From: Couchioplanes caeruleus
Lineage (GTDB): Bacteria; Actinomycetota; Actinomycetes; Mycobacteriales; Micromonosporaceae
Assembly: GCF_023499255.1 (NCBI RefSeq)
Contig: NZ_CP092183.1
Span: 2,053,501 to 2,117,500 of the forward strand
Direction: 5' to 3'
DNA length: 64,000 bases
The notes beneath the pieces were generated by a model. It saw only the letters and a program-made list of their open reading frames with translations. It was not told the origin of the DNA and ran no database searches. A program made the position numbers and the translations under genes. This document shows, one piece after another, positions 39,991 through 47,804 of the stretch. The first letter of the stretch is position 1. Each line of letters starts with the position of its first letter.

Positions 39991-40536
39991 CTACGCGTTG
40001 GCGTCGTCGATCGCGGCCTGGAGCGACTTGACGTACGACTCGCTGGTGAACGTGGCGCCCGAGACCGCGTTGACCTCGGCGCTCTGCGCCTTCAGCGTCT
40101 CCTGCTTGAGAGCCGAGACCGCCGGCGGGTTGATCGTGGCGCTCTCGCCGGTCGTCGGGTACGTGGCGTCCGCCGCCGTGATCTTCCCGCCCTGGACCTT
40201 GATCGAGACCTGGATCGTGCCGTACGGGTTCCGGACCGCCGCGCCCTTGTAGACGCCGTCCTTCAGCCCGCTTCCGCCCGCCTCGCCCGACGAGGAGCCG
40301 GCGTCGCCGGACGACGAGCCCGCGTCGTCCGCGTCATCGTCGGCGTCCTTCTTCGCCGGCTTCTTCGAGGACGGCTTCTTAATCGGGCCGGGCGTGGCAT
40401 CCTGACCGGATCCGGCCAGGTCGACGGCGGGCGGCGCGGCCGTCGGCACGGCCGGCGCGGACACGCTGAGGCGTACGCCCACGATCAGGGCGGCGCCGGT
40501 CAACGTCCCAACGGCTGCTGCGGTGCTGCGTCGCAT
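39991..40536 (-). CDS. Membrane-anchored FMN-binding domain protein
   Basis: The protein has 181 residues. A single N-terminal hydrophobic segment (GTLTGAALIVGVRLSVSA) anchors it. A Pro/Ala/Lys linker and an Asp/Ser-rich stretch follow. The C-terminal ~90 residues form an FMN_bind domain: DGVYKGAAVRNPYGTIQVSIKV, quoted in part, and ending VNAVSGATFTSESYVKSLQAAI. The Thr in SGATFTS is the expected covalent FMN attachment site for ApbE. It probably carries electrons outside or at the membrane between the reductase encoded upstream and an unknown acceptor. Confidence 0.9.
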   Translation of the reverse strand: MRRSTAAAVGTLTGAALIVGVRLSVSAPAVPTAAPPAVDLAGSGQDATPGPIKKPSSKKPAKKDADDDADDAGSSSGDAGSSSGEAGGSGLKDGVYKGAAVRNPYGTIQVSIKVQGGKITAADATYPTTGESATINPPAVSALKQETLKAQSAEVNAVSGATFTSESYVKSLQAAIDDANA

Positions 40537-40563
40537 GAAAACTCCCGGGCTACGGATTCGGCT

Positions 40564-42093
40564 TCAGAACTCGAACGGATCGAGGTGGATCTGGCTGTCC
40601 GGCACTTCCAGCTCCCGCAGCGTGTGCACCGCCGCGCCCACCAGGCCGGGCGGCCCGCACAGGTAGACGTCCCGGCGGTTCACGTCGGGGACCAGGCCGA
40701 GCAGCCCGTTCGAGGTGAACAAGCGGCGCGGGCCGGGGTCGGTTCGGGAGCCCACGATGTAGCGGACCCAGGCGTCCCGGCGTTCCGCGAGGTCTTCCAG
40801 CTCCTCCCGGAACACCAGCTCATCGGGGCGGCTGGCGCGGTAGATCACGATGGTGTCCGGCGGCATGTCCTCCAGCAGCGCCCGGATGGGCGCGATGCCG
40901 CTGCCGCCGGCGATCAACAGCGCGCGGCGACGGGTACGGCGCTGCGCGGTGAACGTGCCGAACGGGCCCTCCGCCCACACGGGCGTGCCGGGCTCCATCT
41001 CGGCCAGCTTCGCCGTGTGGCCGCCGACCGCGGTGACGGTGAGCCGCAGCCACTCCGAGTTCGGCGCCGCCGACAGCGAGAACGGGTGGGACTGCCACCA
41101 GCCGTTGCGGGTGAGGAAGCGCCAGCGCATGAACTGGCCGGCCTGCGCGGGCAGCTTGTCGAGGCGGCGGCCGTCGATGTAGATCGAGAACGTGTTCGTG
41201 CCCTCGGCGACGACCTCGGCCACCTCGAAGCGGTGCCGGACGTTCAGCCACACCGGCTCGATCAGCCGGCCCCACACCACGGCCGCGATGACCAGCGCGC
41301 TCAGCGCGGGCCAGAAGATGTCGGCGAACCTGCCCGACAGGTTGGCGCCCATCGCGATCTGGTGGCCGTAGCCGAGCACCAGCACGAGGTAACCGGTCAG
41401 GTGGATCAGGTGCCACAGCTCGTACGGCAGCTTGCTGCGCAGGCTGCGGATCGAGATGAAGCTGATGAACACCAGCAGCCCGGTGGCGACCGTGGCCCCG
41501 ATCATGTCCGGGAACGTGGTGATCATCGTCCAGCCCTGGTCGACGACGCCCGTCTCGGCGGTCAGCGCGTAGCCGTACACGATGAAGACGACGTGCGCGC
41601 CGACCAGCACGACCAGGGACGCGCCCAGCCAGCGGTGCCAGCGCAGCAGGTCGCGGGCGCCCACCCACTCCTCGAGGAAGGACACCCGGCTCATCATCAG
41701 CAGCTGGATGAACAGGACGTAACCGCCGGCCAGGCCGGTGATCCGGCCGATCGCCATCATCAGGGTCGGGGTGTCGTTGACCGTGCCCGCCTCGGTCTCG
41801 AACAGCCACAGCGCGAGGCTCGTGGCCAGGCCGGCGAAGAACAGCAGGACCGTCAGCAGCCGGTTGCCCGAGGTGGCCTCGGCGGGCGGCCGGTCGTCGG
41901 TGGCGATCGCCGGGCCGGAACCGTGCCAGCCCGACGGGTCGTCCGGCGCCTCGACCACGATGTCGCCGCGGGGCACGCCCTCGTTCAGGTCGGGCTGCTC
42001 CCAGAAGTCCCGCGCGGGGCGCTGGTCGGCGAAGTCCGGCGCCGGACGCTGATCCGCGAACGTCTCAAACATCATCGGCCCTGGTCGCGCCAT
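40564..42093 (-). CDS. Ferric-reductase-like membrane flavoprotein (b-type haem + FAD/NAD)
   Basis: About 509 residues from the ATG at 42093; in-frame starts at 42117 and 42075 are possible, but 42093 has a GGTGAG site. A ~80-residue cytoplasmic N-terminus contains a repeated FADQRPA unit. Six helices form a ferric-reductase transmembrane domain with His pairs for haem (WHRWLGASLVVLVGAHVV, LWHLIHLTGYLVLVLGYGH). Then a ferredoxin-NADP-reductase-like part follows: HPFSLSAAP (FAD), GGSGIAPIRALLE (NAD) and VYLCGPPGLVGA. It moves electrons from NAD(P)H across the membrane to the FMN carrier encoded 27 bp downstream. Confidence 0.9.
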   Translation of the reverse strand: MARPGPMMFETFADQRPAPDFADQRPARDFWEQPDLNEGVPRGDIVVEAPDDPSGWHGSGPAIATDDRPPAEATSGNRLLTVLLFFAGLATSLALWLFETEAGTVNDTPTLMMAIGRITGLAGGYVLFIQLLMMSRVSFLEEWVGARDLLRWHRWLGASLVVLVGAHVVFIVYGYALTAETGVVDQGWTMITTFPDMIGATVATGLLVFISFISIRSLRSKLPYELWHLIHLTGYLVLVLGYGHQIAMGANLSGRFADIFWPALSALVIAAVVWGRLIEPVWLNVRHRFEVAEVVAEGTNTFSIYIDGRRLDKLPAQAGQFMRWRFLTRNGWWQSHPFSLSAAPNSEWLRLTVTAVGGHTAKLAEMEPGTPVWAEGPFGTFTAQRRTRRRALLIAGGSGIAPIRALLEDMPPDTIVIYRASRPDELVFREELEDLAERRDAWVRYIVGSRTDPGPRRLFTSNGLLGLVPDVNRRDVYLCGPPGLVGAAVHTLRELEVPDSQIHLDPFEF

Positions 42094-42381
42094 CGATCTC
42101 ACCCGCCCGGCAGTCATCTTCCGCGTCGGCCGCCACCCCCCAGCGGCGAACGTGACGACCCGGTCTCGGGAGGCCGTCGACGGGTACTACGCGGTGCGGG
42201 GCGGGAAGGCTCAACGCCGGACCGAAAAAGTGACACCCCGGATGGGCGCCGGCCGGCCTGCGCGGTGTCGCTGGTGCGTGGGCGGACGCGGATGACGGGC
42301 GGCGGCAGTGCGGCCGTGACGGAGTTATCGCCGGGCGGTCCGGTCGGGACGTCGCGACGGGCCGGCGGCTACGGTCACGGC

Positions 42382-43647
42382 GTGACTGAGAACCCCGCCG
42401 GCCTCACCGTGGTCGGCATCGGCGCGGACGGGTGGGCCGGGCTCCCGGGTACGGCCATCGCCGCGCTGACCGCCGCCGACGTGATCTTCGGCAGCGACCG
42501 TCAGCTCGCCCTGCTCCCGCCGCCCCTCGACCGAAGGCCGGACCCGGCGAGGGCGGGCGCGGCAGCAGCAGCGGGGGTGGCGGGTGAGCGGATCGCCTGG
42601 CCCTCGCCGCTCCTCCCGGCTCTTCCCGGCCTCCTGGAACAGCACCGTGGGCGCCGGATCGCCGTCCTGGCCAGCGGCGACCCGATGTTCCACGGCATCG
42701 GCGCCACGCTGGTCCGGCTCGTCGGCCGGGATGCCCTGCGCGTGATCCCGCATCCGTCGTCCGTGTCCCTGGCGGCGGCTCGGCTCGGGTGGCCGCTCGC
42801 CGATGTCGACGTGCTCAGCCTGGTGAACGCTGCGGTGGAGAAGCTGCATCCGCTCGTCCACCCGGGCCGGCGGATGCTGGTGCTCAGCCGCGACGCCGAC
42901 ACGCCCGGACTGGTCGCCGCGCTGCTGCGGGACCGCGGGTACGGCGACAGCACGATCACGGTGCTGGCCCAGCTCGGCGGCGCCGGGGAGACGGTCGTCA
43001 GCGGTACGGCGGACAGTCTGGACACGGCCGGGCTGGATCCGTTGACCGTGGTGGCCGTCGAGTGCGGGCGCGGGGGTGCCGCTCGGCCCGTGGTTCCCGG
43101 GCTGCCGGACGACGCGTACGAGAGTGATGGGCAGCTGACCAAGCGTGAAGTGCGCGCCGTGACCGTGGCGATTCTCGGGCCTCAGCCCGGCGAGTTGCTG
43201 TGGGACGTCGGGGCGGGCTCCGGGAGCATCGCGATCGAGTGGATGCGCAGTCACCGGGCGTGCCGGGCTGTCGCCGTGGAGTCGTCCCCCGAGCGGGCGG
43301 GGCGTGTCCGGGCCAATGCGGCCGCTCTGGGCGTACCCGATCTCCGGGTTGTGGAGGGGCGTGCGCCCGGCGCCCTTGCCGGGTTGCCGGCGCCCGACGT
43401 GGTTTTCATCGGTGGCGGCGTGACGCGCGACGGGGTGCTGGACGCCGCCTGGGACGCGTTGCCCGTGGGCGGCCGGTTGGTGGCGAACGCGGTCACGCTC
43501 GAGTCCGAGGCCGTCATCGCCGCCTGGTACGCGAAGCTGGGCGGGGAGCTGACCCGGGTGGCCGTGAACCGGGCTTCGCCGGTCGGCGGCTTCACCGGAT
43601 GGCGGGCGATGATGCCGGTGACGATCTGGTCCGTGGTCAAGCGATGA
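42382..43647 (+). CDS. cobL: Precorrin-6Y C5,15-methyltransferase, decarboxylating (CbiE-CbiT fusion)
   Basis: The protein has 421 residues from a GTG at 42382; the much longer open frame upstream is antisense to other genes. The CbiE half (~1-205) has VVGIGADGWAGL and the SAM pocket VLASGDPMFHGIGATL. The CbiT half (~215-421) has LLWDVGAGSGSIAIEW and DVVFIGGGVTRDGVL. CobL methylates C5 and C15 and removes the acetate on ring C in aerobic cobalamin synthesis. It begins the plus-strand set cobL-cobM-cobK. A TACGGT element 6 bases before the GTG suggests a leaderless start. Confidence 0.94.
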   Translation: MTENPAGLTVVGIGADGWAGLPGTAIAALTAADVIFGSDRQLALLPPPLDRRPDPARAGAAAAAGVAGERIAWPSPLLPALPGLLEQHRGRRIAVLASGDPMFHGIGATLVRLVGRDALRVIPHPSSVSLAAARLGWPLADVDVLSLVNAAVEKLHPLVHPGRRMLVLSRDADTPGLVAALLRDRGYGDSTITVLAQLGGAGETVVSGTADSLDTAGLDPLTVVAVECGRGGAARPVVPGLPDDAYESDGQLTKREVRAVTVAILGPQPGELLWDVGAGSGSIAIEWMRSHRACRAVAVESSPERAGRVRANAAALGVPDLRVVEGRAPGALAGLPAPDVVFIGGGVTRDGVLDAAWDALPVGGRLVANAVTLESEAVIAAWYAKLGGELTRVAVNRASPVGGFTGWRAMMPVTIWSVVKR

Positions 43648-43705
43648 CGGGTGGCGATGGAGTGAGGACGACGGTGGCGGAGACCTCGAGAGCGGCGGGT
43701 GCGCG

Positions 43706-44449
43706 GTGACGGTTCACTTCATCGGCGCGGGGCCGGGGGCTGCCGACCTCATCACCGTACGGGGGCAGCGGCTGCTCGCCGCGTCGCCGGTCTGCCTGTA
43801 CGCCGGCAGCCTCGTACCGCGGGAGCTGCTCGATTCGTGCCCGGCCGGGGCCCGTCTGGTCGACACCGCGAACCTCGACCTGGACGCGATCGTCGGCGAG
43901 ATGGTTCAGGCCACGGCGGCCGGTCAGGACGTCGCGCGGCTGCACTCCGGTGATCCCTCGGTGTTCAGCGCCGTCGCCGAGCAGATGCGCCGGCTCGACC
44001 AGGCCGGGGTGCCGTACGACGTGACCCCGGGCGTACCCGCCTTCGCCGCCGCGGCGGCCTCGCTGCGCCGGGAGCTGACCGTGCCGGAGGTCGCTCAGAC
44101 GGTGATCCTCACCCGGACCGCCGAACGCGCGACCGCGATGCCGCCCGGGGAGGACCTGGCGACGCTGGGGGCCAGCCGCTCGACGATGGTGCTGCACCTC
44201 GCCGTCCAGCGTATCGACGCGGTCGTCGCGGAGCTCGTGCCGAGCTACGGCGCGGACTGCCCGGTCGCGGTCGTCGCGCGGGCGAGCCGGGACGACGAGC
44301 TCATTCTGCGCGGCACGCTCGCGGACATCGCGGACAAGGTTCGGGAGGCGGGCGTACGGCGTACGGCGGTGATCGTGGTCGGTGCGGCGCTCAGCGCGTC
44401 GCAGTTCCCGGACAGTCACCTGTACTCGACCGCGCGATGCCGCAGCTGA
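43706..44449 (+). CDS. cobM: Precorrin-4 C11-methyltransferase
   Basis: The protein has 247 residues from a GTG. The SAM-binding family signature HFIGAGPGAADLITVRG and later VARLHSGDPSVFSAVAEQM, DVTPGVPAFAAAAASL, VILTRTAERATAMPPGEDL, and STMVLHLA are all typical of CobM. It adds a methyl group at C11 of the corrin precursor. It follows cobL by 58 bases, and its stop overlaps cobK by 13 bases, so the two are translationally coupled. Confidence 0.95.
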   Translation: MTVHFIGAGPGAADLITVRGQRLLAASPVCLYAGSLVPRELLDSCPAGARLVDTANLDLDAIVGEMVQATAAGQDVARLHSGDPSVFSAVAEQMRRLDQAGVPYDVTPGVPAFAAAAASLRRELTVPEVAQTVILTRTAERATAMPPGEDLATLGASRSTMVLHLAVQRIDAVVAELVPSYGADCPVAVVARASRDDELILRGTLADIADKVREAGVRRTAVIVVGAALSASQFPDSHLYSTARCRS

Positions 44450-45285
44450 GAGTGCTCGTCCTCGGCGGGACCACCGAGGGACGTGCCCTGGCCGGCCGGG
44501 TACCGGTGATCAGCTCACTGGCCGGCCGTACGTCGCGGCCGCTGCTGCCGCCGGGCGAGGTGCGGACCGGCGGCTTCGGCGGGGTGGACGGGCTGGAGGC
44601 GTACCTGCGCGCGCAACGCATCGATGCGGTCGTCGACGCCACGCACCCGTTCGCCGCGACCATGACCGGGCACGCCGCCGCCGCGACGTCCCGGGCCGGG
44701 ATCCCGTTGCTGATCCTGCGCCGGCCGGGCTGGACGGAGCGGCCAGGCGACCGCTGGCATCGCGTCCCCGACCTGGATGCGGCCGCCGCCCTGCTGCCGA
44801 CGCTGCGCCCGAGCGACCCAGGCGCGGACGTCGCCGACTTGGATGCGGCCGCCGCCATGCTGCCGACGCTGCGCCCGGGCGACCCCGGTGCGGGCGTCGC
44901 TGACACAGCCGGCGGCGGGATGTGCGTCTTCCTCACCACCGGGCGGCAGAGCATCGCCGCGTTCGCCGCGTCGGACGACTTGCGGTTCGTGTCCCGGTCG
45001 GTGGAGCCGCCGGTCCCGCCGGTGCCGCGGCACCTGGAGGTGGTTCTGGACCGGGGGCCGTTCGACCTCGACGCCGAGCGGGACCTGTTGCTGCGGCATC
45101 GCATCGATGTGCTGGTCACCAAGGACAGTGGCGGGGCGGCCGCCAAGCTTGACGCCGCCCGGGAGCTGGGGATCCCGGTGGTGATGGTGGACCGGCCGCC
45201 GCTCCCCGCCGGCGTGCCGACTGTCGCGACGGTCGACGCGGTCGTGGAGTGGCTGAGCGCGCTGGAAGCAACCCACGCCCGCTGA
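44437..45285 (+). CDS. cobK: Precorrin-6A reductase with an internal 22-residue tandem duplication
   Basis: The protein has 282 residues, longer than the usual ~245-250. The Rossmann start VLVLGGTTEGRALA, VDATHPFAATMTGHA, and VTKDSGGAAAKLDAARELGIPVVMVDRPP (quoted in part) are family motifs. It reduces a double bond of precorrin-6A with NADPH. Residues ~112-155 consist of two consecutive copies of DLDAAAA(L/M)LPTLRP(S/G)DPGA(D/G)VA encoded by 44770-44835 and 44836-44901 (66 bp each). The insert sits in a surface loop, so activity is probably retained. Its 3' end faces the repeat-filled gap before cobIJ. Confidence 0.92.
   Translation: MPQLRVLVLGGTTEGRALAGRVPVISSLAGRTSRPLLPPGEVRTGGFGGVDGLEAYLRAQRIDAVVDATHPFAATMTGHAAAATSRAGIPLLILRRPGWTERPGDRWHRVPDLDAAAALLPTLRPSDPGADVADLDAAAAMLPTLRPGDPGAGVADTAGGGMCVFLTTGRQSIAAFAASDDLRFVSRSVEPPVPPVPRHLEVVLDRGPFDLDAERDLLLRHRIDVLVTKDSGGAAAKLDAARELGIPVVMVDRPPLPAGVPTVATVDAVVEWLSALEATHAR
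44770..44901 (+). repeat. 66-bp in-frame tandem duplication inside cobK
   Basis: Two adjacent 66-bp copies (44770-44835, 44836-44901) encode the 22-residue unit DLDAAAALLPTLRPSDPGADVA with five residue differences at most. The copies have already diverged a little, so the event is not brand-new. Confidence 0.85.
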
Positions 45286-45677
45286 CGGCCGCAAGCGCGG
45301 GCCCGGCGCCCGTGCGGGACGCGCAGATCGGCTGCGGGACGCGCAGACCAGGGTGTGGTTCGCGCAGACCGGGTCTGGGAGGCGCAGACCGGGTGTGGGT
45401 CGGGCTGACCGGGTGTGGTTCGCGCAGACCGGGTGTGGGTTGCGCTGACCGGGTGTGGGTCGCGCAGACCGGGTGCGGCGCGCGCAAAAGGGGATGTGCA
45501 AAACCGGATGTGCAAAACCGGATGTGAGGCGTCGAGAACTGGCGCGAGGCGCACAAAACCGGTGCGACGAGCGCAAGAGTAGGAGCGGCACGCGGCAAGC
45601 CAGCGGCGCGCGGCAAGCAAGCGGCGCCCGGCTGGCGTGTGGCGGGCAACCCGAACGCCGCTGGATCGCCGGCCGGT
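45286..45677. repeat. Repeat-filled gap: nine 20-bp tandem units plus shorter repeats
   Basis: Between convergent cobK and cobIJ the whole gap is repetitive. From 45311 to 45490 run nine 20-bp units in strict register with consensus GGGTGTGGGTCGCGCAGACC. Then GGATGTGCAAAACC occurs twice (45492-45519) with a partial third, and an 18-bp unit GGCGCGCGGCAAGCAAGC occurs twice (45587-45622). No open frame through it is plausible. It forms the shared 3' region of two oppositely transcribed gene sets. Confidence 0.85.
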
Positions 45678-47186
45678 TCAGCCGGGGTAGTGCCGGGGTG
45701 TGAAGACCTGGGTCGAGCCGTCTCCCCGGGTGACCAGCCGGGTCTGGCTGGATCCGATGATCAGCAGGCACCGCATGTCGATCGTTGCCGGGTCGAGGTC
45801 GCCCAGCGTGGTGATCCGTACCGATTCCTCCGGGCCGCCCACGTCCCGGCCCACCACCACCGGCGTCTGCGGGGCGCGGTGCTCCAGGAGCAGGTCCCGC
45901 GCCCGGACCAGCTGTTCCTTGCGGCTCTGCGAGGCCGGGTTGTAGAGCGCGATCACCATGTCCGCGCCCGCCGCCGCGGCGAGGCGGGAGGCGATCACGT
46001 TCCACGGCTTGAGCCGGTCGGAGAGCGACATGATGCAGAAGTCGTGGCCGAGTGGCGCTCCCGCGCGGCTTGCCACGGCCTGGGCTGCGGTCAGGCCGGG
46101 GACGATGCGTACCGGGACGTCCTTCCACTGGGGGTCCTCGCTGACCTCCAGCACCGCCGCCGCCATCGCGAAGACGCCCGGGTCGCCGGAGGACACGACC
46201 GCCACCCGGCGGCCGCGTTTGGCCAGGTCCAGGGCGAACGCCGCGCGCTCCGCCTCGACGCGGTTGTCCGAGGCGTGGCGGTGCTGCCGGGGGTTCGCCG
46301 GGACCCGGTTCACGTACGGGCCGTAGCCGACGACGTCGTCCGCCTCGGCGAGCGCCGCCTGCGCCTCCGGGGTGAGCCATTCGCGTCCCGCCGGGCCGAG
46401 CCCGATGACCGTCACCGCGCCGGGTCCCGCGGTCTGGGCGCCGGCCTGCGGGGCGGCGAAGGCCGTGGCGGCGGGGCTGGGCAGCAGCGCCAGCGAGAAG
46501 TACGGGACCGTCGCCGGGTCGACGTCGGCCAGGCGGGCGTGGCGTTCGCGGTCGGTGGTGGCGCGTTCGACGTACCAGGCGTCGTCGAGGCGGCCCGCTG
46601 TCTCCAGGGCCTGCCGGACTCCCTCGAAGGTGCGGCCCAGCTTCATGATCGCGGCGGAGTCCGTGCCGGCCAGGCGGGCCGCCAGCTCGTCCGGCGGCAG
46701 GGTGCCGGGCAGCACGGTCAGCACCTCGTCGCGTTCCATCAGGGGGCGGCCGAGCACCGCCGACGCGGCGCTGACCGAGGTGACGCCGGGGACGACCGTG
46801 GCCTCGTAGCGGTGCGCGAGCCTTTTGTGCATGTGCATGTACGAGCCGTAGAAGAGCGGGTCGCCCTCGGCCAGCACCACGACGTCGCGGCCGGCGTCGA
46901 GGTGCGCGGCGAGCCGCTCGGCCGAGTCGGCGTAGAACTCGTCGATCGCGCCCTGGTAGCCGCCCGGGTGGTCGGTGCTCTCGGTGGTGACCGGGTAGAT
47001 CAGCGGTTCCTCGATCTGCCCCTCGCGCAGGTAGGCCGCCGCGATGGCCCGCGCGTTGGACCGGCCGTGGCGCGCCGCGTGGTACGCCACCACGTCCGCC
47101 TCGGCGATGAGCCGGGCCGCTTTGACGGTGACCAGGTCCGGGTCGCCGGGTCCGAGCCCGACGCCGTACAGCCGACCAGCCACCAC
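45678..47186 (-). CDS. cobIJ: Fused precorrin-2 C20- and precorrin-3B C17-methyltransferase (CobIJ)
   Basis: The protein has 502 residues from a GTG whose first base is the last base of the cobH stop (TAGTG), with a GGAGGAG site inside cobH. Residues ~1-245 are CobI (RLYGVGLGPGDPDLVTVKA, VVLAEGDPLFYGSYMHMH, ATVVPGVTSVSAASA). Residues ~255-502 are CobJ (VTVIGLGPAGREWLTPEA, VAVVSSGDPGVFAMA, IALYNPASQSRKEQL). A ~10-residue Ala/Gly linker joins them. The fused protein does two successive SAM-dependent methylations in the aerobic pathway. This fusion is common in actinobacteria. Confidence 0.95.
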   Translation of the reverse strand: MVAGRLYGVGLGPGDPDLVTVKAARLIAEADVVAYHAARHGRSNARAIAAAYLREGQIEEPLIYPVTTESTDHPGGYQGAIDEFYADSAERLAAHLDAGRDVVVLAEGDPLFYGSYMHMHKRLAHRYEATVVPGVTSVSAASAVLGRPLMERDEVLTVLPGTLPPDELAARLAGTDSAAIMKLGRTFEGVRQALETAGRLDDAWYVERATTDRERHARLADVDPATVPYFSLALLPSPAATAFAAPQAGAQTAGPGAVTVIGLGPAGREWLTPEAQAALAEADDVVGYGPYVNRVPANPRQHRHASDNRVEAERAAFALDLAKRGRRVAVVSSGDPGVFAMAAAVLEVSEDPQWKDVPVRIVPGLTAAQAVASRAGAPLGHDFCIMSLSDRLKPWNVIASRLAAAAGADMVIALYNPASQSRKEQLVRARDLLLEHRAPQTPVVVGRDVGGPEESVRITTLGDLDPATIDMRCLLIIGSSQTRLVTRGDGSTQVFTPRHYPG

Positions 47187-47803
47187 TACTCCTCCTCCGA
47201 GGCGAGCGCGTTGACCGCGGCCGCCGTGATCGCGCTGCCGCCGCGGCGCCCGCGGACGATCAGATGCTCCAGGTCGGACGCGGCCAGGGCGTCCTTGGAC
47301 TCCGCCGCGCCGATGAAGCCGACCGGTACGCCCAGCACCGCGGCGGGCCGGGGCGCGCCCGCCTCGATCATCTCCAGCAGGCGGAACAGGGCGGTGGGCG
47401 CGTTGCCGATGGCCACCACCGCGCCGCCCAGCCGGTCGCCCCACAGGTCGAGGGCGGCGGCGCTGCGGGTGTTGCCGATCCGGGCGGCCAGCTCCGGCAC
47501 GGCCGGGTCGCGCAGCGTGCAGATGACCTCGTTGCCGGCGGGCAGCCGCTTGCGGGTGACGCCCGAGGCGACCATCTCGGCGTCGCAGAGGATCGGCGCC
47601 CCGCCGAGCAGGGCCTTACGGGCGGCGGTGACCACGCCCGGGCTCCAGCCGATGTCGTCGACCAGGTCCACCATGCCGCAGGCGTGGATCATGCGTACGG
47701 CAACCCGCGCCACGTCCGCCGGCAGCCGGGACAGGTCCGCCTCGGCACGGATCGTGGCGAACGACCGCCGGTAGATCTCCGCGCCGTCGCGTACGTATTC
47801 CAT
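47186..47803 (-). CDS. cobH: Precorrin-8X methylmutase
   Basis: The protein has 205 residues, the normal size. The catalytic histidine is His40 in [10 protein letters not shown]. Family motifs are [42 protein letters not shown], and [14 protein letters not shown]. It moves a methyl group from C11 to C12 to give hydrogenobyrinate. It starts 1 base after the cobG stop and its own stop overlaps cobIJ, so cobG-cobH-cobIJ are one coupled operon on the minus strand. Confidence 0.96.
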   Translation of the reverse strand: MEYVRDGAEIYRRSFATIRAEADLSRLPADVARVAVRMIHACGMVDLVDDIGWSPGVVTAARKALLGGAPILCDAEMVASGVTRKRLPAGNEVICTLRDPAVPELAARIGNTRSAAALDLWGDRLGGAVVAIGNAPTALFRLLEMIEAGAPRPAAVLGVPVGFIGAAESKDALAASDLEHLIVRGRRGGSAITAAAVNALASEEE

Positions 47804-47804
47804 G

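Noticed and set aside
39217..42381. Very long plus-strand open frame running into cobL
   Set aside because: It is antisense to three recognisable minus-strand genes (apbE, the FMN-binding protein, the ferric-reductase-like protein). Only the part after the GTG at 42382 has family motifs.
42118..42381. Second cobalamin riboswitch before cobL
   Set aside because: None of the conserved aptamer segments (GCCACTG, AGCCAGGA) is present in this interval.
45311..45490. CRISPR array
   Set aside because: The 20-bp units are directly adjacent without variable spacers, and no cas genes are present.
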